Notes: generated from the letters alone by a model not told the origin. A DNA stretch of 22,598 bases from Prevotella sp. CAG:732 (GCA_000436035.1 FR893218.1:25854-48451), one strand, 5' to 3'; counted from the stretch's first letter, positions 8,123-17,708 are shown. Made by a program: numbers and translations.

Positions 8123-11100
8123 ATGAGGAACTTGAAAATGATTGAAAAGCCGTTAGTATTATTATTCCTGCTCTGTTTGTTCCCTTTGGGAATCTCGGCT
8201 CAGAGCCTAGTCAAAGGTTTAGTAAGTGATGAAAGTGGCGAACCTGTTATCGGCGCTACTGTTCGTGTGCTAGGCACCAACGATGGAACAGTGACCGACC
8301 TTGACGGACGATTCCAGGTAACCGCTAAGTCAAACGCACAACTTTCTATTTCATATATAGGATATGTGACACAGAAAGTAAATGTGGGGGGGGCGTACTA
8401 ATATCGCTATCACCCTCAAGTCAGAAAACACCGCTCTTAGCGACGTTGTCGTTATCGGTTATGGTACTATGAAAAAGAGTGACGTAACTGGTTCTGTTGT
8501 TTCCATCGATACCAAGTCGATGATGAAACGTACACCGGTCAATGTAGCACAAGCTCTTCAGGGTGCTGCTGCTGGTGTGATGGTTACTTCACAAGATGGT
8601 GCTCCTGGTTCTAACTCAGCCGTTCGCATCCGTGGTATCGGTACTATCAATGGTGATGCTCAGCCTCTCTACGTAGTAGATGGAGTACAGGTAGGCTCTA
8701 GCGCCGACTTCGTCAACCCTTCTGATATCGAGAGCATTGAGGTCTTGAAGGATGCGTCTGCTACAGCTATCTATGGTTCTGCTGGTGCCAATGGTGTCAT
8801 CATGATCACCACCAAGCATGGTCAGAAAGGTAAAGCTAACGTAACTGTTACTGCCGACTGGGGTATCCAGACTCTCCCTTACAAATTGAATACATTGACA
8901 GGCGACGACTATGCTCGTTCTATCCGTGATTCTAAGGCTAATGATGGTGCAGGTCTTACCAACCAGATTTGGTCTGAGGCATACGATGGCAAGCGTAACC
9001 TCATCGACTGGCAAGACCAAATGTATCGCACTAGCCTCCGTCAGCAGTATGGTGTTTCAGCTAGTGGTGGTACAGAGAATACTCAATACAACTTCTCTGT
9101 AGGTTACCTTAACAACAAGGGTATCATCGTGAATACCAACTATGATCGTATCACAGCTCGTGGTAGCCTCAAGTCTAAGGTTAACAAGTACTTGGAACTT
9201 GGCGCCGACATGAACTATATGTACTCTACCGTCAAGGGTAACAATATCGGTCTTGGTAACAATGGTAACCTTTCTTCTCAGCGTGATATCGCTCAGATGG
9301 CTCCATCTCTCGATTATATTGATCCAGCTACAGGTGAAGCAGTTCACGTAAACGTTGTTAACCCTGATGGAACATACGGCGCAGGTTATGCTCCAACTCC
9401 TGATGGATGGGAGGGTATGACCGCTACCGCTCAGAACCCTTATGCTTCTCAGATGGAGATTGGACGTACTACACGTAACTCTCGTATCTCTATCAACCCT
9501 TACATCGACTTGACTCTCCTCAAGACCAAGCAGCATACATTGAATGCTCACACCATTATGTCTTGGACACAGACCAACTCTGATAACGATGAGTTCTCTG
9601 GTATGTACAAGCGTTACAATAATATTGGTGGTAAGATGACAGAGGTGAAATATGAGGGTCGTAACCAGGCTTACTATAGCTTCGGTCTCGGTCAGAGTAA
9701 GGGCCTCTCTAAGAGCATCGAAACTTACTTGACTTATAACTGGAAGACAGACTTCAACACCTTGACTTTCATGGTTGGTAATACTGTTAGCAAGTATGAA
9801 GGCTCATGGGTTAGTGCAAGCGCATACGACTTCCTTTCTCCTAACAACCGTTTGATTTCTTTGACTACCAATGCAAAATCTATCCAGGGCAATGGTGGAT
9901 TCAATGCACAGGTCCGTACTATCTCTTACTATGGTCGTTTGGTATATAACCTCTTCGATCGTTATATCTTGACAGCTACCCTCCGTCGTGATGGTTCTTC
10001 TAACTTCTCATCTGGTAACCGTTGGGGTACTTTCCCATCAGTGGCTTTGGCATGGCGTGCTAAGGAAGAGACTTTCCTTAAGAACGTAAAGGAAATTAGC
10101 AACGCTAAGGTCCGCTTTGGTTGGGGTCAGACAGGTAACGCTGGTGGTATCGCTGGTCGTTCTGTATATGCTCTTTCTTCAGCTCATACTAAGTACAACT
10201 TCTATGCACTAGGTGCAGGTGGTGGTACTACAGGTCAGTTAACTCAAGAGACTGGTTTCTATGCTCCATTGGTAGATACCAACTTGAAGTGGGAGACCAA
10301 CGAACAGCTCAACATTGGTTTGGATCTCGGTTTCCTCGATGGTGACTTGAACGTATCTATGGACTTCTTTACTCGTAAGACCAAGGACTTGTTGTTGGAG
10401 CGTCAGATTCGTCCATCTGCAGGTAATACCTCTATCTATACCAACTTCGGTCAGATCAACAATACCGGTTTTGAGTTCTCTATCAACTACAACAAGCAGA
10501 TTAACAAGGACTGGAGCATCAATGCAGCATTGAATGGTTCTACCTTGAAGAATAAGATCAAGAAGATGGGTGTTGACTACACTGCAACTTGTACCGGTGG
10601 CAACAGTACTTACTCAGCTGATGATATTGATGGTTCTAACATCGGTGCAGTCAGTGGTACGGGTTTCCAGTGGAACAACCACTCTATCTGCCGTGAGGGC
10701 GAGGCTGTAGGTTCTTACTATGGTTACAAGGTGGCTGGTATCATTACCAACCAGGAGATGCTCGACAAGGCAAAGGCTCAGGGACAGGATGCACAGATGG
10801 GTGACTTCTTGTTCGTTGATACAGATAAGAGTGGTACACTTGATGATGGTGACCGCCAGATCATTGGTAATGGTCTTCCTACCATGAACTTCGGTTTGAA
10901 CCTCGGTGCAACTTATAAGAACTGGGACTTCAGTATCTATTCTTACGGTGTACTCGGTATGGACATCCTCTCTTACTCAAAGATGCGTCTCTCTATCATG
11001 AACCCATCTGATGACGCTTGGACACCAGCCCTCTTGAAGGATAGCTATAAGAAGATGTATAATAGTGAGACCAACCCTGGTGGTACTCTTCCTCGCTTGA

Positions 11101-11396
11101 CACGTCTTGACAACAACAAGAACAGCCGTATCAGCGATGCTTGGGTTGAGAATGGTAACTTCTTGAAGATTAGCAATATCCAGATTGGTTACACCGTACC
11201 ACGCAAGTGGTTGGAGCCTCTGAGTTTGACATCTGTACGTGCTTACTTCTCTATCCAGAACCTCTGCACCATTTCTCCTTACACGAAGTATGGTGATCCT
11301 GAGGTGGGTCAGGGTAGCGTTATCTACACCGGTCTCGACACGGGTCGTTACGCAAATCCACGTACCTATATGTTCGGTCTGAATGTAACCTTTTAA
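8123..11396 (+). pseudogene. susC: SusC/RagA-family TonB-dependent receptor, frameshifted at a G8 run
   Basis: The outer-membrane transporter that takes up oligosaccharides together with SusD, using TonB energy. As written it is in two frames. Piece one (8123-8401) has a signal peptide (residues 1-26, ending GISAQ) and the carboxypeptidase-regulatory-like domain (VKGLVSDESGEPVIGATV), then runs into a stop. Piece two (8382-11396) starts within the G run and carries the DVVVIGYGTMKK signature, the plug (PLYVVDGVQV, NPSDIESIEVLKDASATAIYGSAGANGVIMITTK) and a full barrel ending in a C-terminal aromatic residue (NVTF). Removing one of the eight G at 8386-8393 joins them as NVGGRTN and gives about 1090 residues, normal for the family. 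The rest is undamaged and uses the same codons as susD, so decay is recent, switchable or artefactual. Piece two alone lacks an export signal. Confidence 0.9.
8386..8393 (+). repeat. G8 homopolymer causing the susC frameshift
   Basis: Eight consecutive G follow aatgt and precede cgtact. Seven G would read Asn-Val-Gly-Gly-Arg-Thr in frame; eight give Gly-Gly-Ala-Tyr-stop. The tract lies at about codon 90, between the N-terminal domain and the plug. Long G runs are prone both to polymerase slippage in vivo and to base-calling error. Confidence 0.85.
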
Positions 11397-11418
11397 TTAA
11401 TCAAAACTTGAAATCATT

Positions 11419-13335
11419 ATGAGAAATATAGCTAAATGTTTTGCCGTGATGGGCTTGGCGTGCATAGCCTTGTCCTCATGCGATAACGATAAGTTCCTGG
11501 ATGTACCGCATTACGACATCTTGGACATCGAGTCTCAATTTGAGAGTGATGACAATGCTCTTCGCGGATTGAATGGTATCTATGCTTTCAACCAAGGTAG
11601 TACGATAGATAATAACTGGGGTTTCAAGCCAAACTTGTTTACGGGTTCTCACCCTACCATGGATACCCAGTGTACCGGTTGGGATGTTAAGTTCCTCAAT
11701 CAGACCTGGGATCCAAATGTCGGTGAACTAGGTGAAGGCTGGGCTCATGCTTATGCTGCTATTGCTCGTGCCAACCTTTATTTGGCAGGTCTTCAAGAGG
11801 CAGATAAGATCAGTGAAACTGCCAAAAAGACTTGTGAGGGCGAGGCTCGTGCGCTTCGTGGTTACTTCTATACTTGGTTGGCTACCACTTTCGGTCGTGT
11901 GCCAATGCTTGCTACAGGTGAGGATTTCAGCAATACACCTGTGAAGGCTGCTGCTGAGACTTACGAGGAAATGTGGGACTTCATCATCGAAGACTTCACA
12001 GAGGCTTCCAAGCTTCTCGACTGGAAACCTTACAATGACCAGTATGGTCGTTGTACCAAGGGTATGGCAAAGGCTTACTTGGCTGATGCCTTGATGTGGA
12101 AGGCTTTCCGTTGCCCAGAGACTGCTAGTGATTGCTATGACAAGGCAAAGCAAGAATTGAAGGATATCATCACCAGTGGTACTTATAAGTTGACTCCAAA
12201 CTTTGCTACCAACTGGGATCCTGCAGGCTTCTGGAATGAGGAGTGTATTTGGGCAGAGTGCTTGGATGAAGGTGACAAGTGGAGCAGTTGGGGTAGTGAC
12301 CGTACTATCGACAACTTCAACTCTAACATGATGAAGTGGTTCTGTGCTTGTCCTGAGAATGGCGGATGGGGTGCTGAATATCTCTCTTGGGAGTGGTACT
12401 CTTGTTATGAGCATGGCGATAATCGTCGTGATGCTTCTTGTGCAACAGGTGCAGTGCCAGCGGAAAAACTCGAACAATATGGCATCGAAAAATCTAATAC
12501 AGTTTGGGGCTACAATCCATACTTGAAGGATTCTATCGGTACAAAGGATGGTGAAGGTCATGTTGTTAAACCATTCAAGAATGCTGAGGGTGTGATGGCA
12601 GGTACCAAGACCATGCAGTTCCACTTCGATAATGGTGAGATGGCTCCTGCTATCTGGACAACTAAGATGTGGCGTTCAGCCAAGGCTGATGGCAACGCTT
12701 GGGGTGGTCAGATGTGGGCTCCTACAATTGTCTATGCTAAGCGTTATGCTAATGTCTTGCTCGACTATGCAGAGTGCTGCTTCCGTACAGAAGGTGAGAA
12801 TAGTGCAGAAGGCTGGAAGGCCATTAACGACCTTCGCAATCGTGCTTGGGGTAACTTGGCTGTAGGTGAAAATTATGATAAGTATTTCGCACATTATAAT
12901 AATGTGTATTCATTTAATAACATGAATACAACCATGACCAAGTATCCAGTAGGTGTGATGACACAGCAAGTTTCGGTTCCAGACGCTAAGGTTTATTACA
13001 CTGCTCTTCAGGCTAAGCCTAACCGTGTTGGTTATACTCATACATCTCCAGCTTGGCTCGTTGCTGTCAACGAGGAGCGTCGTAAGGAGTTCAACTCTGA
13101 GTGGTGTCTCTGCCCTGACATGGTAAGATCTGGCTACATCGAGGATCATATCAACTACAACTATCCAAAGGATGATGGCGGTGATGACTATGCTAACTAT
13201 CCTTGGACCAAGCGTTCATTCGACTTCGATATCAAGAAGATGGATATGCCAATCCCAGCTGATGAGATCTTGAAGAACCCAGCTTTGAAGCAGAACCCAG
13301 GCTACGAGAAGATAGATGAGAATGCCGCTCAATAA
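11419..13335 (+). CDS. susD: SusD/RagB-family outer-membrane glycan-binding lipoprotein
   Basis: A 638-residue surface lipoprotein that forms the lid on SusC and binds the incoming glycan. The signal peptide ends in the lipobox ALSSC with Cys21, followed by acidic residues (DND), which favours surface export in Bacteroidota. Family features include an N-terminal FLDVPHYDILD segment, the DNALRGLNGIYAF helix, a TPR-like helical region with EARALRGYFYTWLATTFGRVPM, and the C-terminal RNRAWG, EERRKEFNSEW and LKQNPGY signatures. The start lies 22 bases after the susC stop, so the pair is one operon. The coding sequence is strongly biased to ggt/gct/cgt-type codons, as in susC, suggesting high expression. 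A terminator follows at 13433-13460. The glycan is not readable from the sequence; xylan is inferred from neighbours. Confidence 0.93.
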   Translation: MRNIAKCFAVMGLACIALSSCDNDKFLDVPHYDILDIESQFESDDNALRGLNGIYAFNQGSTIDNNWGFKPNLFTGSHPTMDTQCTGWDVKFLNQTWDPNVGELGEGWAHAYAAIARANLYLAGLQEADKISETAKKTCEGEARALRGYFYTWLATTFGRVPMLATGEDFSNTPVKAAAETYEEMWDFIIEDFTEASKLLDWKPYNDQYGRCTKGMAKAYLADALMWKAFRCPETASDCYDKAKQELKDIITSGTYKLTPNFATNWDPAGFWNEECIWAECLDEGDKWSSWGSDRTIDNFNSNMMKWFCACPENGGWGAEYLSWEWYSCYEHGDNRRDASCATGAVPAEKLEQYGIEKSNTVWGYNPYLKDSIGTKDGEGHVVKPFKNAEGVMAGTKTMQFHFDNGEMAPAIWTTKMWRSAKADGNAWGGQMWAPTIVYAKRYANVLLDYAECCFRTEGENSAEGWKAINDLRNRAWGNLAVGENYDKYFAHYNNVYSFNNMNTTMTKYPVGVMTQQVSVPDAKVYYTALQAKPNRVGYTHTSPAWLVAVNEERRKEFNSEWCLCPDMVRSGYIEDHINYNYPKDDGGDDYANYPWTKRSFDFDIKKMDMPIPADEILKNPALKQNPGYEKIDENAAQ

Positions 13336-13432
13336 GTTTTTGAATGAAAATCAGAGTTTTAATATAACCAGACTAAGTGAATACTAGGATTAAATTTAAT
13401 TATAAGTTCTAGGTTAAATCGTATAATTTAGG

Positions 13433-13464
13433 AAGGAGTGTTTCGTGAGAAACGCTCCTTTTTT
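13433..13464 (+). terminator. Intrinsic terminator after susD
   Basis: The arms aaggagtgtttc (13433-13444) and gaaacgctcctt (13449-13460) pair over 12 bases with one G-U and a GTGA loop, followed by TTTT. It closes the susCD operon and separates it from the GH3 gene, which has its own -7 box. Confidence 0.8.
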
Positions 13465-13540
13465 AAGTTTTCGTATCCATGATGCAACATATGCTAAAGC
13501 ATTTGATACATCAGATAGCTCTAACTTCCTCTTTTTCTTG

Positions 13541-13549
13541 TATCTTTGC
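13541..13549 (+). promoter_or_regulatory. -7 box of the GH3 gene
   Basis: TATCTTTGC is an exact TAnnTTTG match. It lies 58 bases before the ATG at 13608, giving an A-rich leader of about 50 bases. It sits after the susD terminator, so the GH3 gene is probably transcribed on its own. A short inverted repeat, atgctaaagcat (13489-13500), lies about 40 bases upstream. Confidence 0.6.
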
Positions 13550-13607
13550 AGCAGTCCTACTCAGTAGGCTAAGATAATAACTAAAGACAACATCAAACAA
13601 CTGAACA

Positions 13608-16202
13608 ATGAAAGCAAAACATCTTTTCATCTCTTTGATATGTTTGGCACCTGCATCCCTGTGGGCGCAACTCCCTTATCAGAATCCTGCACTCTCAGCG
13701 CATGAGAGAGCCGTTGACCTGTGTGGTCGTCTCACCTTGGATGAGAAAGCATCCCTGATGCTCGACGATTCGCCTGCCATCCCTCGCTTGGGCATCAAGC
13801 GATTCCAATGGTGGAGCGAGGCATTGCATGGCGTAGCCAATATGGGCGATGTCACCGTCTTCCCAGAACCTATCGGCATGGCGGCATCCTTCAACGACGC
13901 CTTGGTGTATCGGGTCTTCGATGCCACCTCTGATGAGATGCGTGCCAAGTGGAACGAACTCCAGAAGAGTGGGGGCGATGTTACTCGCTTCCATGCCCTC
14001 TCAGTGTGGACACCTAACGTGAATATCTTCCGTGACCCTCGGTGGGGACGTGGACAGGAGACATACGGTGAGGATCCTTACCTCACCTCGCAGATGGGAT
14101 GCGCCGTGGTGCGTGGTTTGCAAGGACCGGAAGACACCAAGTATCGCAAACTCTGGGCGTGTGCCAAGCACTATGCCATCCATAGCGGTCCAGAATGGGC
14201 TAGGCATACTGACAACGTGACCGATGTGTCGCCTCGTGACCTTTGGGAAACCTATATGCCTGCCTTCAAGTCGCTCGTACAAGATGCCAAGGTGAGAGAG
14301 GTGATGTGTGCTTATCAGCGTTGGGATGATGAACCTTGTTGCGGTAGCACCCGCTTGCTCCAAACGATCTTGCGAGACGAGTGGGGCTTCAAGTACTTGG
14401 TGGTGTCCGACTGTGGTGCCATCACCGACTTCTGGGAGAACCACAAGGTGTCGAGCAGTCCGAAGACTGCAGCAGCAAAGGGCGTGCTGGCAGGAACCGA
14501 CGTGGAGTGCGGCTTCAACTATGTGTATAAGTCGGTGGCTGAGGCTGTGAAGTATGGTGCGCTCACCGAGGCAGAGGTGGATAAGCATGTGATTCGCTTG
14601 CTCGAAGGTCGCTTCGACTTGGGCGAGATGGACGACAACAAGGTGGTATCTTGGTCCAGCATTCCTACCTCAGTGCTCTGTAGCAAGGCTCATCGTCAAC
14701 TCTCTCTCGATATGGCTCTCCAGACCATGACGCTTCTCCAAAACAAGAATGAGGTATTGCCGCTCAGCAAGAAGGAGAAGAAAATTGCCTTCATCGGTCC
14801 TAACGTGGATAACGAGCCGATGATGTGGGGTAACTACAATGGTACGCCACGACAAACTATTACGATCCTTGATGGCATCAAGAGTCGTCTGAAGAAGAAC
14901 CAACTTGTCACCTTCAAGGGATGTGACTTGGTGAACGACCAAACGCTCGACTCCTACTATGACCAATGCTCCATGGATGGCAAGGTAGGTTTCAGGGGTA
15001 CTTTCTGGAACAATCGTGAGAGCGAAGGCAAGCCTGTGACTATCACCTATGAAAAGAATCCTATCCAGGTGACAACATACGGACAGCATTCCTTTGCACC
15101 AAACGTGAAGTTGGTGGGCTTCTCTGCCAAGTACGAGACTGTTTTCCGTCCGAAGCAAACCAATAAGGTGTTGCTCGATGTGGCTGCTTGTGGACATTAT
15201 GAGGTGTATCTCAATGGCGAGAAGAAGGCTGAGAAGTCTGACTGGCGCACTACCGAGTCTCGTATCGAGTTTGAGGCTGTGAATGGAAAAGAGTATCGGA
15301 TAGAAATCCGTTATGCAGAGATGCCAAACTATAATGCCGATATGAAGATTAACATAGGTCATGAGACTCCGATCGATTATACGGCTTCCATTCAGAAGTT
15401 GAAAGACTGTGAGACGGTGGTCTTCGTGGGTGGTATCGCTCCACAGCTAGAAGGCGAGGAGATGCCGATTAATATTCCAGGTTTCAAGGGTGGCGACCGT
15501 ACCGACATCGAGTTGCCAAAGGTACAGCGTGGTTTCTTGCAGGCATTGAAGAAAGCTGGCAAGAAGGTAATCTTCGTCAACTGTTCGGGTTCGGCGATAG
15601 CCTTGGCTCCAGAAACCGAGAGTTGTGATGCCATCCTCCAGGCTTGGTATCCTGGTCAGGAAGGTGGCGAGGCGGTAGCTCGTGTGCTCTTCGGTGAGTA
15701 CAATCCATCGGGCAAGTTGCCTATTACCTTCTATCGTGATACCAAGCAGTTGCCAGACTTCAAGGACTACAGCATGAAGGGCAGGACTTATCGCTATATG
15801 AACGATGCCCTCTTCCCATTCGGTTACGGACTGAGTTACACCTTATATAATATAGGGGAGGCAAAGCTCTCGAATGAGACATTGAAGAAGGGCGAGCAAA
15901 TCACCCTGACCATCCCTGTCGGCAATGTGGGAAAGAAGGATGGTGCCGAGGTTGTGCAAGTCTATGTGAAAGACCCTACCGATACCGAAGGCCCTCTGAA
16001 GACCCTCAAGGCTTACCAGCGAGTGAGCGTCAAGGCGGGCGAGACTGCCCAAGCCATCATCACGCTCGATAGCAAAAACTTCGAACTCTTCGATACAGGC
16101 ACCAATACCATGCGTGCCAAGGCTGGCGACTATGAGGTGTATTATGGCAGCAGTTCTGCCGACAAAGATTTAAAGAAAGTGATCGTTCATTATGCCTACT
16201 AA
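13608..16202 (+). CDS. Glycoside hydrolase family 3 beta-xylosidase-type enzyme with PA14 insert
   Basis: An 864-residue exported exo-glycosidase that removes terminal beta-linked sugars, most likely xylose, from xylo-oligosaccharides. The signal peptide is residues 1-20 (ending SLWA-Q). The N-terminal TIM-barrel domain (about 25-360) has WWSEALHGVA, the NIFRDPRWGRGQETYGEDPYL block, KHYAIHSG and the nucleophile motif VVSDCGA with Asp268. The alpha/beta sandwich domain begins near 375 and is interrupted by a PA14 domain (about 455-590, GFRGTFWNNRESEGKP to the DMKIN segment). It resumes with VVFVGG and closes with GYGLSYT; a fibronectin-III-like domain ends the chain (about 770-845). This plan is typical of Prevotella Xyl3-type beta-xylosidases, although beta-glucosidases share it. 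The enzyme is probably periplasmic, acting on what SusCD imports. Family assignment is very secure; the sugar specificity is moderately so. Confidence 0.93.
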   Translation: MKAKHLFISLICLAPASLWAQLPYQNPALSAHERAVDLCGRLTLDEKASLMLDDSPAIPRLGIKRFQWWSEALHGVANMGDVTVFPEPIGMAASFNDALVYRVFDATSDEMRAKWNELQKSGGDVTRFHALSVWTPNVNIFRDPRWGRGQETYGEDPYLTSQMGCAVVRGLQGPEDTKYRKLWACAKHYAIHSGPEWARHTDNVTDVSPRDLWETYMPAFKSLVQDAKVREVMCAYQRWDDEPCCGSTRLLQTILRDEWGFKYLVVSDCGAITDFWENHKVSSSPKTAAAKGVLAGTDVECGFNYVYKSVAEAVKYGALTEAEVDKHVIRLLEGRFDLGEMDDNKVVSWSSIPTSVLCSKAHRQLSLDMALQTMTLLQNKNEVLPLSKKEKKIAFIGPNVDNEPMMWGNYNGTPRQTITILDGIKSRLKKNQLVTFKGCDLVNDQTLDSYYDQCSMDGKVGFRGTFWNNRESEGKPVTITYEKNPIQVTTYGQHSFAPNVKLVGFSAKYETVFRPKQTNKVLLDVAACGHYEVYLNGEKKAEKSDWRTTESRIEFEAVNGKEYRIEIRYAEMPNYNADMKINIGHETPIDYTASIQKLKDCETVVFVGGIAPQLEGEEMPINIPGFKGGDRTDIELPKVQRGFLQALKKAGKKVIFVNCSGSAIALAPETESCDAILQAWYPGQEGGEAVARVLFGEYNPSGKLPITFYRDTKQLPDFKDYSMKGRTYRYMNDALFPFGYGLSYTLYNIGEAKLSNETLKKGEQITLTIPVGNVGKKDGAEVVQVYVKDPTDTEGPLKTLKAYQRVSVKAGETAQAIITLDSKNFELFDTGTNTMRAKAGDYEVYYGSSSADKDLKKVIVHYAY

Positions 16203-16214
16203 TGTCCTTCTGCT

Positions 16215-16252
16215 AGCCCTTGCCTTCTTATTCAAAGTAAAAGGTAAGGGCT
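16215..16252. terminator. Hairpin between the convergent GH3 and PorT-like genes
   Basis: The arms agcccttgcctt (16215-16226) and aaggtaagggct (16241-16252) pair over 12 bases with one G-U wobble and a 14-base loop, followed on the plus strand by atcatttt. The right arm is coding sequence of the minus-strand gene (residues ALTF near its end), and its stop at 16228-16230 lies in the loop. The U tract is weak, so termination is likely but not certain. Confidence 0.45.
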
Positions 16253-16980
16253 ATCATTTTGCTATGGGCTTCCTTGGCAGCGAGGGTGTAAGGGAGCATG
16301 CTCTTGTCCTTTACTTTGCTAGCGTAGCCCTTGTCGTAAGAGTTCAGCAGACCATACATGAACTTTAGTTCTGGGCGCAACTTGAAGAAGGGAAGGTAGA
16401 AGTCGCAACCTATGCCCAACTCCACGAAGAGGTCAGTCTTCTTCAGGCGGAGGTATTCGTCCTTGTTGCCACTCAGGTTTATCATCGGATTCAAGCCTGC
16501 CATGATGTAGGGGCGGTGATTGTTAAACCTTGGGGCGGCAAAGATGAGGTCGAAGGCGCAAGAGATGTATGCTGTCTTCAACTCCTGGCTCACGTCATAG
16601 CGGTCTTCTGATGAGAGATTGTGGAAGGTGAGGTGACGAGTGCCGAAGTACATGGCAGGGGCGATGCGGAACTGGAAGTGGGTGCTCAGGCGGAACTCGC
16701 CCAGTACACCCACGGTAAAGCCTGGGTCCCATCGGTCTTGATCCACCGTCACGTTGCTTGTCACCTCCTGTCCGTTCTCGTCGGTGAAGGTCACTTGTCC
16801 TGCGTTCAGCAGTTCGAGGTCTTGCAAGTGTGTGCCCACCATCACACCGAAGTGGAAGGGGCGCAAGTCACAGTACGGGCGATTCTCTACCGTTCGCTCC
16901 TGCGCCATCGAGGCGAGAGCCGTGAGGCAGCAGGCAATGGCAAGCAGCCATCTATGGGGATATTTTGTCAAAATCTTCAT
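16228..16980 (-). CDS. PorT-family outer-membrane beta-barrel protein
   Basis: A 250-residue exported protein with a signal peptide at residues 1-26 (ending ALASMAQ). The mature protein has alternating beta-strand patterns typical of an eight-strand outer-membrane barrel (OMP_b-brl_2 type): FHFGVMVGTHLQDLEL, FTVGVLGEFRLSTHFQFRIAPAMYFG, FVELGIGCDFYLPFFKLRPELKFMYGL, and a final strand KMIALTFYFE ending in aromatic residues. The RPYCDLRPFHFG start and the FRIAPAMYFGTRHLTF and NHRPYIMAGLNPM blocks resemble PorT, an outer-membrane component of the type IX secretion system, as I remember it. Other porin-like barrels of this superfamily are the alternative. It converges on the GH3 gene with only 25 bases between stops and is not obviously part of the glycan locus. 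No TAnnTTTG box was found just upstream of its start. Confidence 0.75.
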   Translation of the reverse strand: MKILTKYPHRWLLAIACCLTALASMAQERTVENRPYCDLRPFHFGVMVGTHLQDLELLNAGQVTFTDENGQEVTSNVTVDQDRWDPGFTVGVLGEFRLSTHFQFRIAPAMYFGTRHLTFHNLSSEDRYDVSQELKTAYISCAFDLIFAAPRFNNHRPYIMAGLNPMINLSGNKDEYLRLKKTDLFVELGIGCDFYLPFFKLRPELKFMYGLLNSYDKGYASKVKDKSMLPYTLAAKEAHSKMIALTFYFE

Positions 16981-17163
16981 GATGTTATGGAGTTGGGGGC
17001 AGCATGTGCTTCCCTATTATTAATAATGTATTATTATAATTCTAACGCAAATCCGCTCATCTTATTGTTTTGTGGGCGCAGAAGATGTGTGCCCTTCGAT
17101 GGTGAGACATCATCATTAATAGGTACGATTATTTCGAAATCGTATAAATTATGAAAAAAGTGA

Positions 17164-17179
17164 TACCTAAATATAGGTA
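17164..17179. promoter_or_regulatory. Small palindrome upstream of the ferredoxin promoter
   Basis: The sequence tacctaaatataggta has six-base inverted arms around AATA. Its end lies 17 bases before the -7 box, in the position of the -33 element. It could be a regulator site, but a 6-bp arm in AT-rich DNA is weak evidence. Confidence 0.25.
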
Positions 17180-17196
17180 GTATGGAAATTATTTTC

Positions 17197-17205
17197 TATC
17201 TTTGC
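17197..17205 (+). promoter_or_regulatory. -7 box of the ferredoxin gene
   Basis: TATCTTTGC matches TAnnTTTG and lies 51 bases before the ATG at 17257. The leader is A-rich (acaaaaacattattaac), as in highly translated Bacteroidota genes. Confidence 0.65.
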
Positions 17206-17256
17206 ACCATCAAAGAAAATACAAAAACATTATTAACAATATAAACATTTAAGATT

Positions 17257-17424
17257 ATGGCATACGTAATTGGTGACGATTGTATCGCATGCGGTACATG
17301 TATTGATGAGTGTCCATCAGGCGCAATCTCTGAGGGCGAGAAGTATTCTATCAACCCAGATGTTTGCACAGAGTGTGGTACTTGTGCAGATGTTTGCCCT
17401 AACGAGGCAATCAGTCTTCCTTAA
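17257..17424 (+). CDS. 2[4Fe-4S] bacterial-type ferredoxin
   Basis: A 55-residue soluble electron carrier. It starts MAYVIGDDCIACGTC and carries two complete cluster motifs of the CxxCxxCxxxCP type: Cys9, 12, 15 and 19, then Cys37, 40, 43 and 47, both ending in Cys-Pro. This is the classical clostridial-type ferredoxin, which shuttles low-potential electrons for enzymes such as pyruvate:ferredoxin oxidoreductase or hydrogenase in anaerobes. The two halves are similar, as expected from the ancient duplication. It stands alone, with its own -7 box at 17197-17205 and terminator at 17464-17496, so it is monocistronic. Its function is general metabolism and unrelated to the flanking glycan genes. 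The family is certain; the partner enzymes cannot be told. Confidence 0.95.
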   Translation: MAYVIGDDCIACGTCIDECPSGAISEGEKYSINPDVCTECGTCADVCPNEAISLP

Positions 17425-17463
17425 TCGTTAAGGAACGATACTTTTAGTTACATAAAACATTTG

Positions 17464-17496
17464 AGGAGCGATTTCCGTAAGGAGACCGCTCCTTTT
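17464..17496 (+). terminator. Intrinsic terminator after the ferredoxin gene
   Basis: The arms aggagcgatttcc (17464-17476) and ggagaccgctcct (17481-17493) pair with one A-C mismatch and one G-U, a GTAA loop, and a TTTT tail. It starts 40 bases after the stop codon. The outer stem resembles that of the susD terminator. Confidence 0.8.
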
Positions 17497-17643
17497 CTAT
17501 TCTCCTGGTCATCGCTTTAGGCAGTCCCTTTCATCTTGCTTCTCTTTCTTTACCATAAGCTTCATCTTCGGCTTTCTTCACGATTTCTTGCTACCGAAGA
17601 ATTAATTTTTATTTAAAAGTTTGGTGATTTTTATCAAATATCG

Positions 17644-17652
17644 TATTTTTGC
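17644..17652 (+). promoter_or_regulatory. -7 box of the second HTCS gene
   Basis: TATTTTTGC matches TAnnTTTG. With transcription starting near 17658, it rules out the open reading frame's upstream TTG start at 17649 and supports the ATG pair at 17706-17711, giving a leader of about 50 bases. Confidence 0.6.
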
Positions 17653-17708
17653 AGCCGATGAGTGGTCTATCCATTCATGGTACTATTTTAAACCTTTTGA
17701 AACAAATG

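Noticed and set aside
8380..8400. Programmed ribosomal frameshifting at the G run
   Set aside because: Restoring the frame would need skipping one base forward on a pure G run; no slippery heptamer with downstream pseudoknot or Shine-Dalgarno-like stimulator is apparent. Homopolymer length change is simpler.
8382..11396. The second susC piece as an independent gene starting at ATG 8382
   Set aside because: It lacks any export signal and begins inside the region that matches the family only when joined to the first piece. It is the remainder of a frameshifted susC.
11728..12624. A 298-codon minus-strand frame opposite susD, and similar frames at 5645-6457 (plus) and 18705-19583 (minus)
   Set aside because: Each lies wholly within a well-supported gene on the other strand and shows no domain, start signal or plausible composition.
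17649..17708. A TTG or ATG start (17649 or 17658) for the second HTCS
   Set aside because: The TTG is part of the -7 box itself and the first ATG would be at the transcription start; the lipoprotein-type signal begins at the ATG pair 17706-17711.
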